Shown piece after piece: positions 53,161 through 62,869 of a stretch of DNA of 64,000 nucleotides (positions within the stretch are counted from its first letter, which is position 1; every line of letters begins with the position of its first letter). Source of the DNA: Paracoccus sp. IB05 (lineage in GTDB: Bacteria > Pseudomonadota > Alphaproteobacteria > Rhodobacterales > Rhodobacteraceae); NCBI RefSeq assembly GCF_016405985.1, contig NZ_JAEFCF010000017.1, positions 1 through 64,000 on the forward strand, read 5' to 3'. Both the position numbers and the translations under genes were made by a program. The notes under the pieces are model-generated. The model was not told the DNA's origin. It saw only the letters and a program-made list of their open reading frames with translations, and ran no database searches.

Positions 53161-54743
53161 TGCGGCCGCTGGCCGGGCTCCCGCGGGGTGGCAAGCGCCC
53201 GCTGTTATGGGATGTGCCGCTTCTGGTGCTGGCTCTGGGCGTGGTCGGGGTCCTGTGCTGGATCCCGGCGGCTCATGCCGCAAGTCTGCGCGATCACCGC
53301 ACGGCGCAGAGCTTTTTCTATTCCGGGCTCCTCCTTGTCGTGCTGACTGTGATGCTGGCCATGGTGACCCGCGACCCAAAGCGCCGCCATTCCACCCATA
53401 GCCAGCTGGCAGCCCTGGCGGGAACCTATGCTATTCTGCCCATTGCCTTCGCGCTGCCTTTGGTGCCGCTGATCCGCGATACCACGCTGCTCAATCTGTG
53501 GTTCGAGATGATCTCGTCTTTCACCACCACCGGCGCCACAGGTTATGCACCCGACCGGCTGCCGGCGTCTGTCCATCTGTGGCGGGCGATGGCGGGCTGG
53601 CTCGGCGGCTATTTCGTGCTGATCGCGGCCTGGGCGGTGCTGGCACCTCTGAACCTGGGCGGGGCCGAGGTGATCTCGGGGCAGCTTCCGGGGCAAAAGA
53701 GCCAGCTGATCGGCCGCGCCGGCGGGTTGACCGACCCGCGCGAGCGGCTGACCCGTGCCTCCTCGGCGATCCTGCCGGTCTATGCCGGGCTGACCTTCGC
53801 GCTGTGGATCATGTTGCTGATCGCGGGCGAAAACGGGCTGATTGCGCTGACCCATGCGATGGGGACGCTTTCGACCAGCGGCATTTCGGCGGGGACGGGG
53901 CAGGCGGTGCTATATTCCGGCCTCGCGGGCGAGGTGCTGATCTTCTTTTTCTTCCTGCTGGCGCTCAGCCGTCATCTGATGCCGTTCAACCTGCCGGGCC
54001 AGGTGCATGGATCGCTGCGCCAGGATCCCGAGATCCGGCTCGGCCTGTTCCTGATCTCGCTTGTGGTCGTCGTCCTGCTGCTCCGCCATCTGGTGGCGGA
54101 TGCCGGGGCGGGCGGCGAGGAAAGCCTTGCCGCGCTGATCCGCGCCTTCTGGGGATCCCTCTTTACCGCCGCCTCCTTCCTGACCACCACCGGCTATGAA
54201 AGCATCTGGTGGAGTTCGGCGCGCAACTGGGCGGGGATGGGATCGCCGGGGCTGATGCTGATGGGGCTTGCGATCATCGGCGGCGGGGTGGCGACGACCG
54301 CCGGGGGGGTGACGCTGCTTCGGGTCTGGGCGCTTGGTCTCCAGGGCAAGCGCGAGCTGGAGCGCATCATCCACCCCCATTCCATCGGCAGCGGCGCCGA
54401 GATGCGCAGGCTTGCCGGTCTTGGCGCCTGGTTCGCCTGGATTTTCTTCATGCTTTTCGCGATTTCGGTCGCGCTGATCACCGCCGCGCTGACCCTGTTC
54501 GGGCTGCGGTTCACCGAAGCGCTGATCTTTTGCCTTTCGGCCCTGACCACGACCGGCCAGCTTGCCTGGCTTGCCGGGGCCGAGCCGCTGTCCTGGGCGG
54601 CGCTCTCCGCCCCGGTGAAGGTGATTCTCGCTTTGACCATGGTGCTTGGCCGGGTGGAGACACTGGCGCTGATTGCGCTGATCGCACCGGGCAACTGGTC
54701 GGGAGGCTGGTCGGCCCCCTGGTCGGGCAAGGTGGGGCGCTGA
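53160..54743 (+). CDS. trkH: Trk potassium transporter channel subunit TrkH
   Basis: TrkH is the inner-membrane K+ channel gated by TrkA. This 527-residue protein has about 10-12 hydrophobic helices. Pore-loop segments TTTGATGYAPD, LSTSGISAG, TTTGYES and TTTGQLAW correspond to the four selectivity-filter repeats. Its start is coupled to trkA. Confidence 0.94.
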   Translation: MRPLAGLPRGGKRPLLWDVPLLVLALGVVGVLCWIPAAHAASLRDHRTAQSFFYSGLLLVVLTVMLAMVTRDPKRRHSTHSQLAALAGTYAILPIAFALPLVPLIRDTTLLNLWFEMISSFTTTGATGYAPDRLPASVHLWRAMAGWLGGYFVLIAAWAVLAPLNLGGAEVISGQLPGQKSQLIGRAGGLTDPRERLTRASSAILPVYAGLTFALWIMLLIAGENGLIALTHAMGTLSTSGISAGTGQAVLYSGLAGEVLIFFFFLLALSRHLMPFNLPGQVHGSLRQDPEIRLGLFLISLVVVVLLLRHLVADAGAGGEESLAALIRAFWGSLFTAASFLTTTGYESIWWSSARNWAGMGSPGLMLMGLAIIGGGVATTAGGVTLLRVWALGLQGKRELERIIHPHSIGSGAEMRRLAGLGAWFAWIFFMLFAISVALITAALTLFGLRFTEALIFCLSALTTTGQLAWLAGAEPLSWAALSAPVKVILALTMVLGRVETLALIALIAPGNWSGGWSAPWSGKVGR

Positions 54744-54936
54744 TAAGGCGGGGCTCTGACGGGCTTTTGCGCAACAGTCTGACGCTCTCAGGTCACAACC
54801 AGGTGCGGAATCTGCATTTCTTCTCTGGAAACCATGCGCAACATTCCTATTATTCGCGCAACCCGGTCGGCTTTTCCGCATCCGGGCGAGGTGGGCTTGA
54901 TGCGGGTGTTCCGCCGGCCTCACCGGATTTCTCAAA

Positions 54937-54953
54937 CCCGCAAGTGAAGCGGG
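54937..54953 (+). other. Hairpin in the hfq leader
   Basis: CCCGC (54937-54941) and GCGGG (54949-54953) form a stem 24 bases before the hfq start. The 234-base gap after trkH otherwise shows only the presumed hfq promoter region. Confidence 0.35.
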
Positions 54954-54977
54954 CCCAGGCGCAAGGCAAAACAAACA

Positions 54978-55211
54978 ATGGCTGGCGATAAACAGAACCT
55001 CCAGGACGCCTTCCTGAACCATGTCCGCAAGGCCAAGGTTCCGGTGACGATCTTCCTGATCAACGGGGTCAAACTGCAGGGTGTGATCACCTGGTTCGAC
55101 AATTTCTGCGTGCTGCTGCGGCGCGACGGTCAATCGCAACTCGTGTATAAACACGCGATTTCGACCATCATGCCCGGTGCGCCCATCAATCTTTACGAAG
55201 GCGAAGATTGA
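54978..55211 (+). CDS. hfq: RNA chaperone Hfq
   Basis: Hfq is the hexameric Sm-like RNA chaperone that supports small-RNA regulation. This 77-residue protein has the Sm1 segment [20 protein letters not shown] and the Sm2 motif YKHAIST, and it lacks the long C-terminal tail of gamma-proteobacteria. Its stop overlaps the TTG start of hflX. Confidence 0.97.
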   Translation: MAGDKQNLQDAFLNHVRKAKVPVTIFLINGVKLQGVITWFDNFCVLLRRDGQSQLVYKHAISTIMPGAPINLYEGED

Positions 55212-56641
55212 TTAATACGCCCTCCGATCCCGCATCCGATCCCCCTGAAAATTCAGTCGGGCCCGAGTATCAGGACGCGCCCGGATCTTCCGGCTGGACG
55301 GACGATGATGATCTGTTCTCTGATCTGTCCGCGCTCCGGGCAGAGCGGAGCAAATGGCAGCTGACCGCGACTGAAAAGACGCGGGCAGTTGTCTTGCATC
55401 CCGATATCCGCAGCCGCCAGACCCGCCGCCTTCCCGAACATGGTCTTGCCGAAGCCGTAAGCCTGGCTGCAGCGCTTCCGAATATGGATGTGGTCTGGTC
55501 GCAGGTGGTCAGGGTTTCAAAGACCGTGCCCGCGACACTGTTTGGCCCCGGTAAGGTTGAAGAGATCGGCGAAAGGCTGAAGGCGGAAAACATCGGTCTC
55601 GTCTTTATCGACGGGCCGGTGACGCCGGTACAGCAACGCAATCTCGAACGTGACTGGAAGGTCAAGCTCCTTGACCGGACCTCGCTGATTCTCGAGATTT
55701 TCGCCGACCGCGCCCGCACCCGCGAAGGTGTGTTGCAGGTGGAACTGGCCGCGCTGAACTATCAGCGCACCCGCCTCGTGCGGGCCTGGACTCACCTTGA
55801 ACGCCAGCGGGGCGGCTTTGGCTTTGTCGGTGGCCCCGGCGAGACGCAGCGCGAAAATGACCGCCGCGCCATTGACGAACAGGCGATCCGGCTGCGCCGT
55901 CAGCTGGAAAAAGTGGTCCGCACCCGGGAATTGCACCGCGCGGCCCGTGCCAAGGTGCCTTTCCCGATCGTGGCGCTGGTCGGCTATACCAATGCCGGAA
56001 AATCGACGCTGTTCAACCGGGTGACCGGGGCGGAAGTGCTGGCGAAAGACATGCTTTTCGCCACGCTCGACCCGACGATGCGGGCGCTGGAAATCCCCGG
56101 AGCGCTTGGCGGCAGCCGCCGCGTCATCCTCTCGGATACGGTGGGCTTCATCTCGGATCTGCCGACCCAGCTGGTCGCCGCCTTCCGCGCCACGCTGGAA
56201 GAGGTGCTCTCTGCCGATCTGATCCTGCATGTCCGCGACATCTCGCATCCCGAGACCGCCGAACAGGCCGCCGATGTCGAAGAGATCCTGACCTCGCTCG
56301 GCGTGCCGCCCGAGACCCCGAAATTCGAGATCTGGAACAAGCTCGACCTGGTTGATCCCGCCGCCCGCGAGGCGCTCGCAGTACAGGCTGAAACCCGTCC
56401 CGACACTTTCGTGATCTCGGCGCTGACGGGCGAGGGCGTGCCGGATCTTCTGACCGCCATCTCCGCCAGTTTCGAGGCCGAGCGCCGCGAGGAAGAGCTG
56501 GCGCTTGGCTTCAGCGAGGGCCGCAAACGCGCCTGGCTGCATCAGACCGGTGTCGTGGTCCGCGAGGACCAGACCGATGAGGGCTGGCAGATCACCGTGC
56601 AATGGAATGAAAGGCAGGCGCAGGAATGGGCGCGGCTCTGA
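55208..56641 (+). CDS. hflX: Ribosome-associated GTPase HflX
   Basis: HflX is a GTPase that splits or rescues stalled ribosomes. This 477-residue protein has the N-terminal HflX domain ([28 protein letters not shown]) and the [19 protein letters not shown] linker. The G domain has GYTNAGKST, the [10 protein letters not shown] switch and NKLD. It begins at TTG overlapping the hfq stop; the first ~35 residues are acidic and unconserved. Confidence 0.95.
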   Translation: MINTPSDPASDPPENSVGPEYQDAPGSSGWTDDDDLFSDLSALRAERSKWQLTATEKTRAVVLHPDIRSRQTRRLPEHGLAEAVSLAAALPNMDVVWSQVVRVSKTVPATLFGPGKVEEIGERLKAENIGLVFIDGPVTPVQQRNLERDWKVKLLDRTSLILEIFADRARTREGVLQVELAALNYQRTRLVRAWTHLERQRGGFGFVGGPGETQRENDRRAIDEQAIRLRRQLEKVVRTRELHRAARAKVPFPIVALVGYTNAGKSTLFNRVTGAEVLAKDMLFATLDPTMRALEIPGALGGSRRVILSDTVGFISDLPTQLVAAFRATLEEVLSADLILHVRDISHPETAEQAADVEEILTSLGVPPETPKFEIWNKLDLVDPAAREALAVQAETRPDTFVISALTGEGVPDLLTAISASFEAERREEELALGFSEGRKRAWLHQTGVVVREDQTDEGWQITVQWNERQAQEWARL

Positions 56642-57066
56642 TCCCGTTCGCGCGGGCGCTGGCTGCGGGTCTGATCGGCACGGCCCTCGCGACCGGGGTG
56701 CATTTCATGACCCTGACCTCCGGTGTGGCACGGGGCCTGATCGGCTCCGGCCAGGGGCTGCCGCAAACACCCGGCCTGCCGCTGACGGCAGGCGGGCTCG
56801 CGCTCGAATGCCTGATTGCCGCGCTGCCGGTACTGCCGGTGGTCGCACTCACTGTCTTTGCCGGGCGCTTCCTGATGAGCCTTGGTTTTCTCGCCACCTG
56901 GGCCTGGGGCGGCGCCCGCCTCGGCACGCTTATCGCTGCCGCCAGCGGCAGAACCCTCGGCTGGGGCGACGGCTTCTCGTTGGTTTACAGCAGCGGCATG
57001 TTCAGCCTGATTGCTGCACTGACCGCCGCCTTCGTGCTCTGGATCCTCGCGCCGCGCCCGCTCTGA
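56626..57066 (+). CDS. Integral membrane protein of unknown function
   Basis: This 146-residue protein has about four hydrophobic segments (about residues 5-26, 52-80, 82-104 and 120-142). The family is not recognised. Its start overlaps the hflX end by 16 bases, suggesting translational coupling in the trkAH-hfq-hflX block. A strong hairpin at 57104-57130 closes the unit. Confidence 0.7.
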   Translation: MGAALIPFARALAAGLIGTALATGVHFMTLTSGVARGLIGSGQGLPQTPGLPLTAGGLALECLIAALPVLPVVALTVFAGRFLMSLGFLATWAWGGARLGTLIAAASGRTLGWGDGFSLVYSSGMFSLIAALTAAFVLWILAPRPL

Positions 57067-57095
57067 GACGCGGCCATATCATTTTCCCCTGACCC

Positions 57096-57116
57096 AAATA
57101 CTCCCCCGCCGGAGGC
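57096..57116 (-). repeat. Dispersed intergenic repeat, inverted copy
   Basis: On the minus strand GCCTCCGGCGGGGGAGTATTT matches the copies at 7085 and 41781. Its first half contributes one arm of the hairpin at 57104-57130. Confidence 0.65.
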
Positions 57117-57130
57117 GTTCCCCGGCGGGG
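57104..57130. terminator. Strong hairpin in the convergent gap before the penicillin acylase gene
   Basis: CCCCGCCGG (57104-57112) and CCGGCGGGG (57122-57130) form a nine-pair stem with a nine-base loop. It separates two convergent genes. No clear T-run is present. Confidence 0.55.
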
Positions 57131-57140
57131 CAGAGGCGGC

Positions 57141-59612
57141 TCATTCAGCCGGAACAGACGGTGTCAGCAGCATCACCCCCGCCGCCGCCGCATGGGCGAG
57201 ATCGGGGTCCAGCGACATCGGGATATATTCGCCGCGCCGCCACAGCTCGCCCAGATCATCATAATGGCGCGACAGCGGGTGGCCCGACTGTCCGGTCGCC
57301 GTGATGAAGATCGAGCTGTCGGGATCGGCGAAATCATAGACTCCGCGATAGCCGGCGCCATGGACGTTCAGATAGGGCTCCGGCCCCGATCCCTTGGTCA
57401 CGCCGCGCATCAGCGTGTCATCGCCGCCGGATGTCGACTGGCGGATATTCACGAACCATTTGACGAAGGGGATATTTCCCAGCACCGGATGGTCATGCGT
57501 CGCCTGATGCGCATCGCCCCATCGCCAGCTTTCGATATTGCGCCCAAAGGTCTCGCTCAGCTCGATCAGCGCCTCGTCCAGCGCCATCCGCGCCATATCG
57601 GTGCAGGTCTCGACCGGCGCCGATTGCACCACATCACACCAGACCGCCGCACCATCGATATTGCGATAGACGCGTTCGAGGAAGACCGGATCGATACGGC
57701 GGAAATTCTGCGTCAGTGGCCCCATCTCGTCCTGGATCAGCCGCCCCATCAGCACCCTGAGCCAGGCTTCGGCGATCAGCGGTTCGGGCGCATGTTCGCT
57801 CATCTCGCCATTCCAGGCCGCCAGCAGTTTCAGCGCGCGCTGGCGGAATTCCTCTGCCGTGCCCGTTTCCGCCGCCTCGCCGGTGAACCACAGATCCGCC
57901 CCGATCAGTGGCAGCAACAGCCGCGCCGTCGGGTTCATCGTATCCAGCTGCGCCTCCATAAAGCTTTCGCGGGTATGGACCTCGCGGGTGCGGATCAGCG
58001 CGAGCCAGGCCTGGATGCGCTGCGTATCGCCCCAGGTAAAGCTGACATGATTGGGGAAGGGGCGGTCGACCGTCTTGTTATTGGTATTGCCGAGAATGCC
58101 CTCGGGCGGGTTCACGAAACGCGGATTTTCCTCATAGGGGAAGATCCCCTTAAAGCCGGTGGCCTCGACCCAGCCCGGGGACGGCATCCGGCCCTGGCTC
58201 GGATGGGCCGCGTCGCGGATCGGCATGGCGCCGATCAGCTGCATCGCAATGCCGTCCTTTCCCGCCAGCATCAGGTTCTGCGCCGGTGCGACATAGAGCC
58301 GCCCGGCCTCGATCGCATCCGCGACCGTATTGGCCGACATCAGCCGCACGGCAGCCGTCATCGAGGTATCTGCCGGCGAAAGCGCGGTCCAGGACATCAC
58401 CGCGACATGGCCGGTGGGGGTCACCGATTGCAGGTCATATTGCCTGCCCGAAAGCACCGGGCCATTTCTCGACCAGCGCAGGGTCAGCGTGATCGGCGCG
58501 CCGTCCTTGACCCGAACCACACTCTGGCGGGTGATAAAGCGCTCATAGCTGCCATCGGGGAGCAGATATTCTTCCTGGTTCTCCGGGTTCAGCTTTTCGA
58601 TGACGATATCCTGGTCATCAAGATAGGCCGTGGTCAGGCCCCAGCCGAGTTCTTCGCTGCGCCCGATCATCACCACCGGAATGCCGGGGATCGTCGCGCC
58701 GATCACGCCGCCTTTTTGCAGTTCCAGCCGCGCCAGATACCAGATCGTCGGCGCGGTAAAGCCCAGATGCGGATCATTGGCCAAAAGCGCGCCGCCCGCA
58801 GCCGAGCGTCCCGCCATCGCGGCCCAGGCGTTTGACGCGCCCGAAAGCGCCGGCTCCACCAGAGGCGACAGCGGCCCGAGCGCGAAATCAACGGGCTTTT
58901 CGCCGGGCTGCACGCCGGGGATCAGGCTCGCGTAATCGGGAGAGGTGATGCCTTTGGTCGGATCTTCCGGCAGGATATCGGCCAGCCTTTCAGGCGACAG
59001 CACCAGCGAGGCGCGGGCGCGCAGGACTTCATTCTGCCCCATGCCGGTCAATTGCAGCGCCATCAGCTTCAGGATCGCGATGGAATCGGCGGGCGCCCAG
59101 GCGGCGATCTCGGGCTCAAAGAACCAGAATTCCGGCGCACCTCGCCCACGCGCGCCCGTGTTCACTTCACCGATCCAGGCATTCACCCCGGCCGCATAGG
59201 CCTCAAGCACCGCCAGCGTCTCGGGATCCTGCGCCTTCACCGAGTCCAGCGCGAGACCGTAGAGATCGTAGCGCCGGATCAGCTCATCCACAGCCAGCGT
59301 CCGCTCGCCGAATATCTCCGACAACCGGCCCTGGGCTGTGCGGCGCAGCATGGTCATCTGCCAGAGCCGGTCCTGGGCATGGGCAAATCCAAGTGCGAAA
59401 TAGGTGTCATGATCGTTCTTGCCGAAGATATGCGGCACCGAGTCATTGTTCCTGACCACCTCGACCGGGGCCGAGATGCCCTCAAGGGTGAAACCCTCGT
59501 TGTAATCCACCAGCGAGCGCGACAGGAACCAGTAGCCGATCAGAACGGCCAGGACCGCGAGCACAAGCAGCCCGGCGGTAATCCGCATCAGCCAGCGAAA
59601 GAGGGTGAGCAT
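57141..59612 (-). CDS. Penicillin acylase family Ntn-hydrolase
   Basis: This 823-residue protein is a penicillin-acylase-type N-terminal-nucleophile hydrolase, made as a precursor and cut autocatalytically. An N-terminal hydrophobic anchor or signal spans about residues 10-28. The nucleophile is Ser260 in LSGASNAWA, followed by the conserved ANDPHLGF segment. Such enzymes act on penicillins, acyl-homoserine lactones or other amides; the substrate here is unknown. It converges with the membrane-protein gene at 56626 and is divergent from the dehydrogenase gene at 59697. Confidence 0.92.
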   Translation of the reverse strand: MLTLFRWLMRITAGLLVLAVLAVLIGYWFLSRSLVDYNEGFTLEGISAPVEVVRNNDSVPHIFGKNDHDTYFALGFAHAQDRLWQMTMLRRTAQGRLSEIFGERTLAVDELIRRYDLYGLALDSVKAQDPETLAVLEAYAAGVNAWIGEVNTGARGRGAPEFWFFEPEIAAWAPADSIAILKLMALQLTGMGQNEVLRARASLVLSPERLADILPEDPTKGITSPDYASLIPGVQPGEKPVDFALGPLSPLVEPALSGASNAWAAMAGRSAAGGALLANDPHLGFTAPTIWYLARLELQKGGVIGATIPGIPVVMIGRSEELGWGLTTAYLDDQDIVIEKLNPENQEEYLLPDGSYERFITRQSVVRVKDGAPITLTLRWSRNGPVLSGRQYDLQSVTPTGHVAVMSWTALSPADTSMTAAVRLMSANTVADAIEAGRLYVAPAQNLMLAGKDGIAMQLIGAMPIRDAAHPSQGRMPSPGWVEATGFKGIFPYEENPRFVNPPEGILGNTNNKTVDRPFPNHVSFTWGDTQRIQAWLALIRTREVHTRESFMEAQLDTMNPTARLLLPLIGADLWFTGEAAETGTAEEFRQRALKLLAAWNGEMSEHAPEPLIAEAWLRVLMGRLIQDEMGPLTQNFRRIDPVFLERVYRNIDGAAVWCDVVQSAPVETCTDMARMALDEALIELSETFGRNIESWRWGDAHQATHDHPVLGNIPFVKWFVNIRQSTSGGDDTLMRGVTKGSGPEPYLNVHGAGYRGVYDFADPDSSIFITATGQSGHPLSRHYDDLGELWRRGEYIPMSLDPDLAHAAAAGVMLLTPSVPAE

Positions 59613-59696
59613 CGGGCCTGTCCTTGACGTCCTTGGTCCAAAGGGTTCCTAGTCCATCACGAAACCAAGGGCAATTCACGGCGACAGGAGCGGATC

Positions 59697-60563
59697 ATGG
59701 CAAAGGTGGCATTTCTCGGGCTGGGGGTGATGGGGTACCCGATGGCCGGGCATCTCGCGGCGCAGGGCCATGAGGTGACGGTGTGGAACCGCACCGGGGC
59801 CAAGGCCGCAACCTGGGGGGCGAAGTTCAAAGGCCATGTGGCTCTGAGCGCGAAAGAGGCGGCGTCAGGCGCGGAATTCGTCATGGCCTGTGTGGGCAAT
59901 GACGAGGATCTGCGCGAGGTTTGTCTGGGCGCAGAGGGCGCTTTCGCCGGCATGGCGAAGGGCGCGATCTTTGTCGATCACACCACGGTTTCGGCGAAGG
60001 TGACGCGCGAGCTGGCAGAGATCGCAGTGGCGCGCGGTTTTGGCTATGTGGATGCGCCGGTCTCGGGAGGCCAGGCGGGGGCCGAAAATGGAATCCTTTC
60101 CGTTATGTGCGGCGGGTCTCAGGCCGATTACGACCGCGCGGCCCCGGTGATCGATGCCTATTCCCGGATCTGCCGCAGAATTGGCGATGCGGGGGCCGGG
60201 CAGCTTGCGAAAATGGTCAACCAGATCTGTATCGCGGGGCTGATGCAGGGCCTTTCCGAGGCGCTGGCCTTCGGATCAAGGGCCGGGCTTGACGGTAAGG
60301 CCGTGGTCGAGGTGATCTCGCAGGGCGCGGCGGGCAGCTGGCAGATGGTGAACCGGCATCAGACCATGCTGGAGGACCGGTTCGATTTCGGTTTTGCCGT
60401 CGACTGGATGCGCAAGGATCTGAACATCTGCCTGGAAACCGCCGAAGAGATCGGCGCAAGCCTGCCGGTGACCGCGCTGGTCGATCAGTTCTACAAGGAT
60501 GTGCAGCTGATGGGCGGCGGCAGGAACGACACGTCAAGCCTGATCCGCCGTCTGCCGCGCTGA
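59697..60563 (+). CDS. NAD(P)-dependent beta-hydroxyacid dehydrogenase (3-hydroxyisobutyrate dehydrogenase family)
   Basis: This 288-residue enzyme has the Rossmann motif FLGLGVMGYPMAGHL, the substrate-binding DAPVSGGQAGAENG and the catalytic-lysine region GAGQLAKMVNQ. The family includes tartronate semialdehyde reductases and 3-hydroxyisobutyrate or succinic-semialdehyde reductases; the substrate is not determined here. Its stop abuts the convergent DedA gene with no spacer at all. Confidence 0.92.
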   Translation: MAKVAFLGLGVMGYPMAGHLAAQGHEVTVWNRTGAKAATWGAKFKGHVALSAKEAASGAEFVMACVGNDEDLREVCLGAEGAFAGMAKGAIFVDHTTVSAKVTRELAEIAVARGFGYVDAPVSGGQAGAENGILSVMCGGSQADYDRAAPVIDAYSRICRRIGDAGAGQLAKMVNQICIAGLMQGLSEALAFGSRAGLDGKAVVEVISQGAAGSWQMVNRHQTMLEDRFDFGFAVDWMRKDLNICLETAEEIGASLPVTALVDQFYKDVQLMGGGRNDTSSLIRRLPR

Positions 60564-61133
60564 TTAACGTCTTGCCTTGCGTTGCAGGATCAGATGCAGC
60601 GCAAGGCCGATCCCGGCGACAATCATCAGCATCAGCCCCAGATGCAGCCCGTGCAGCCGCCCCAGCATCAGCGTGACCGCGCGCCCGAAATGATAGCCAA
60701 GCCCGGTGAACAGCACCGCCCAGACCGCGCAGGACAGCGCATTCAGGGCGGTAAAGCGCCGCCATCTCATCGCGGTCTGCGCCAGCAAGACCGGCCCGAC
60801 GATCCGCGTCCCCGGCACAAAGCGGAAGGCAAGCGTCAGCCCGTCCGGATGGCGCGAGAGCCATTGATGCAGCCAGCTTGCCTTTGTCCTGTCTGCCATC
60901 CGGGTCAGCCAGCTGCCGATGCGCCCCTCGCGCGGCATATGCCGGGACAGCAGGAACCAGATCTGATCGGCAAGGAAGGCGCCGGCGAAAGCGCTCAGCG
61001 CGGTCAGCGCCCAATGGCTCAGCCCGTGATGGGTGATGACGCCGCCAAGAATGGCGGCGGTTTCGCCTTCGAAAAAGCAGCCCCAGAAGACCGCGACGAG
61101 ACCCCAGCGGGACAGGAGGCCCTCCAGGGTCAT
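60564..61133 (-). CDS. DedA family membrane protein
   Basis: This 189-residue protein is a second DedA/VTT-type membrane protein. Motifs are FFEGETAAILGG, AFLADQIWFLLSRHM and FRFVPGTRIVGP, with the conserved R and G of the F-x-R-x-x-P-G segment. It differs from the DedA at 12806. It is followed on the same strand by none; its upstream neighbour on the minus strand is the SYLF gene, 6 bases away. Confidence 0.9.
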   Translation of the reverse strand: MTLEGLLSRWGLVAVFWGCFFEGETAAILGGVITHHGLSHWALTALSAFAGAFLADQIWFLLSRHMPREGRIGSWLTRMADRTKASWLHQWLSRHPDGLTLAFRFVPGTRIVGPVLLAQTAMRWRRFTALNALSCAVWAVLFTGLGYHFGRAVTLMLGRLHGLHLGLMLMIVAGIGLALHLILQRKARR

Positions 61134-61139
61134 CGCAGA

Positions 61140-61697
61140 TCAGGGAATGATGCGGGTATATTTGACGCCGGCAAGTGTTGCGCCCGCAATCAGCCCCTGC
61201 TGGCCGAAGATCAGCGCGATCACCGGGTCACTTTCCGTGGTGGCCTTGCCGATCGAGGCGCCTTCCTCGGGCGTGGCATAGCGCAGATCCGCCGAGGCGG
61301 CCCAGCCGGTCGAGCGGCGGAAATCCTCCAGCGCGTTCGGCGTCATGTAGAACAGCGCATGGGCATATTGCTGCGCGCCGATCTGCAGCCCGACACTGGC
61401 CTTGGTCGCGGAATAGTAATCCACCGTGGCGCCCTGGATCCTGAGCGCGCCGCGCCCGAAAGCGCCGCCCCAGACCAGACCGGCCTCGGTCATCAGCGGC
61501 ATGTAAAGCACGCCATTGGCGCGCGACGCCAGCTCACGCGTGCCGGGGTAGCGGCCGAAGAGATAGTTCTGCGTCGCATCCACCCGCGCATCGATCTGCG
61601 CTGCACCATTCGAGCCGACACCATTGCCGCAGGCGGCGGTCAGCAGCGTGGCCGAGCCGGCTCCGGCCAGCATTGCGCGTCTTGTGATCTTTTCCAT
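61140..61697 (-). CDS. SYLF-domain (YSC84-like) lipoprotein
   Basis: This 185-residue protein starts MEKITRRAMLAGAGSATLL, a twin-arginine-like or lipoprotein signal with the lipobox T-A-A-C. The SYLF/YSC84 domain follows, with GGAFGRGALRIQG and VGLQIGAQQYAHALFYM. The family binds lipids or phosphoinositides. Start at 61697 is preferred to 61790. It is six bases upstream of the DedA gene on the minus strand and probably co-transcribed with it. Confidence 0.88.
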   Translation of the reverse strand: MEKITRRAMLAGAGSATLLTAACGNGVGSNGAAQIDARVDATQNYLFGRYPGTRELASRANGVLYMPLMTEAGLVWGGAFGRGALRIQGATVDYYSATKASVGLQIGAQQYAHALFYMTPNALEDFRRSTGWAASADLRYATPEEGASIGKATTESDPVIALIFGQQGLIAGATLAGVKYTRIIP

Positions 61698-61808
61698 GGC
61701 TCTGCCCTCAATGATTTTTGCCGGCACATCCGGCAGAGGCTCTGCGGCCCCGTTCCCGCTAAATCTAGCGGCGGATCTGCGGTTTGTCATCGGTTATGCG
61801 CAATTCTC

Positions 61809-61842
61809 CGCAGGATCGGCGGCATTTCCCGCCGATCCTGCG
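61809..61842. terminator. Long perfect hairpin between hemB and the SYLF gene
   Basis: CGCAGGATCGGCGG (61809-61822) pairs perfectly with CCGCCGATCCTGCG (61829-61842) across a six-base loop, 12 bases beyond the hemB stop. No T-tract follows, but its position suits transcript termination or 3'-end protection. Confidence 0.6.
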
Positions 61843-61853
61843 CGGGCCGGCGG

Positions 61854-62852
61854 TCAGCCGCGCAAAAGCCGGGCGGCCTCGGGGGCGAAATAGGTCAGCA
61901 CGCCGTCACACCCGGCCCGCCGGAACGCCATAAGGCTTTCCAGCATCACCTTTTCGCCGTCGATCCAGCCATTCAGCGCCGCCGCCCGGATCATCGCATA
62001 TTCCCCCGAGACCTGATAGGCGAAGGTCGGCGCCCCAAATGCCTGTTTCACCCGGTGGCAGATGTCGAGATAGGGCATCCCGGGCTTCACCATCACCATA
62101 TCGGCGCCCTCGGCGAGGTCACGCGCCACCAGACGGATCGCCTCATCGCCATTGGCCGGGTCCATCTGATAGGTCTTTTTGTCGCCGACCAGCCGTCCGG
62201 ATGCGCCCACCGCATCGCGGAAGGGGCCGTAAAAGCCGCTCGCATATTTCGCGGCATAGGACATGATCGAGACATTGCGGTGGCCTGCGGCCTCAAGACC
62301 GCTGCGGATCGCGCCGATCCGGCCATCCATCATATCAGACGGCCCAAGGATATCCGCGCCCGCCTCGGCCTGGGCCAGCGCCATTTTCACCAGCGCCGCG
62401 ACCGTCTCGTCATTGATGATCTCGCCATTCACGACAAACCCGTCATGCCCGTTGGCATTATAGGGATCAAGTGCGATATCGGTCATCACCGCCAGATCCG
62501 GGATCTCGCGTTTCAGCGCCCGGATCGCGCGATTGGTGAGGTTTTCGGGGTTCCACGCCTCTTCGCAGGTCTCGGTGCGCAGCGCCGCATCGGTATAGGG
62601 AAAGAGGCAGATCGCGGGGATGCCAAGTTTTGCGGCCTCTTCGGCCCGCATAAGCAGCCGGTCCAGCGACAGCCGGTTCACCCCGGGCAGCGAGTGGATC
62701 GGCTCTTCAACGCCAGTCCCTTCGCGGATGAAGACCGGCCAGATCAGGTCATTCACGGAAAGCTCATTCTCACGCGTCAGCGCCCGAAGCGCGGGTGTCC
62801 GGCGGATGCGGCGGTGGCGGGTGGCGGGGAAATCGGCCTGAATCGGGTGCAT
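61854..62852 (-). CDS. hemB: Delta-aminolevulinic acid dehydratase (porphobilinogen synthase)
   Basis: HemB condenses two 5-aminolevulinates to porphobilinogen for heme and chlorophyll synthesis. The 332-residue protein has the Schiff-base lysine in MVKPGMPYLDI and the FYGPFRDA segment. The metal-site region reads DIALDPYNANGHDGF, with aspartates instead of the cysteines of zinc enzymes, so it is the Mg-type or metal-independent form. The Shine-Dalgarno sequence lies in the palindrome ATCCTGCAGGAT (62858-62869). Confidence 0.97.
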   Translation of the reverse strand: MHPIQADFPATRHRRIRRTPALRALTRENELSVNDLIWPVFIREGTGVEEPIHSLPGVNRLSLDRLLMRAEEAAKLGIPAICLFPYTDAALRTETCEEAWNPENLTNRAIRALKREIPDLAVMTDIALDPYNANGHDGFVVNGEIINDETVAALVKMALAQAEAGADILGPSDMMDGRIGAIRSGLEAAGHRNVSIMSYAAKYASGFYGPFRDAVGASGRLVGDKKTYQMDPANGDEAIRLVARDLAEGADMVMVKPGMPYLDICHRVKQAFGAPTFAYQVSGEYAMIRAAALNGWIDGEKVMLESLMAFRRAGCDGVLTYFAPEAARLLRG

Positions 62853-62857
62853 ATCTG

Positions 62858-62869
62858 ATCCTGCAGGAT
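62858..62869. promoter_or_regulatory. Palindrome overlapping the hemB ribosome-binding site
   Basis: ATCCTGCAGGAT is a perfect 12-base palindrome whose AGGA (minus strand) serves hemB. It could sequester the site or bind a regulator. Confidence 0.3.

Noticed and set aside
60582-62858. Long plus-strand open frame opposite the DedA, SYLF and hemB genes
   Set aside because: Antisense shadow of three clearly recognisable minus-strand genes.
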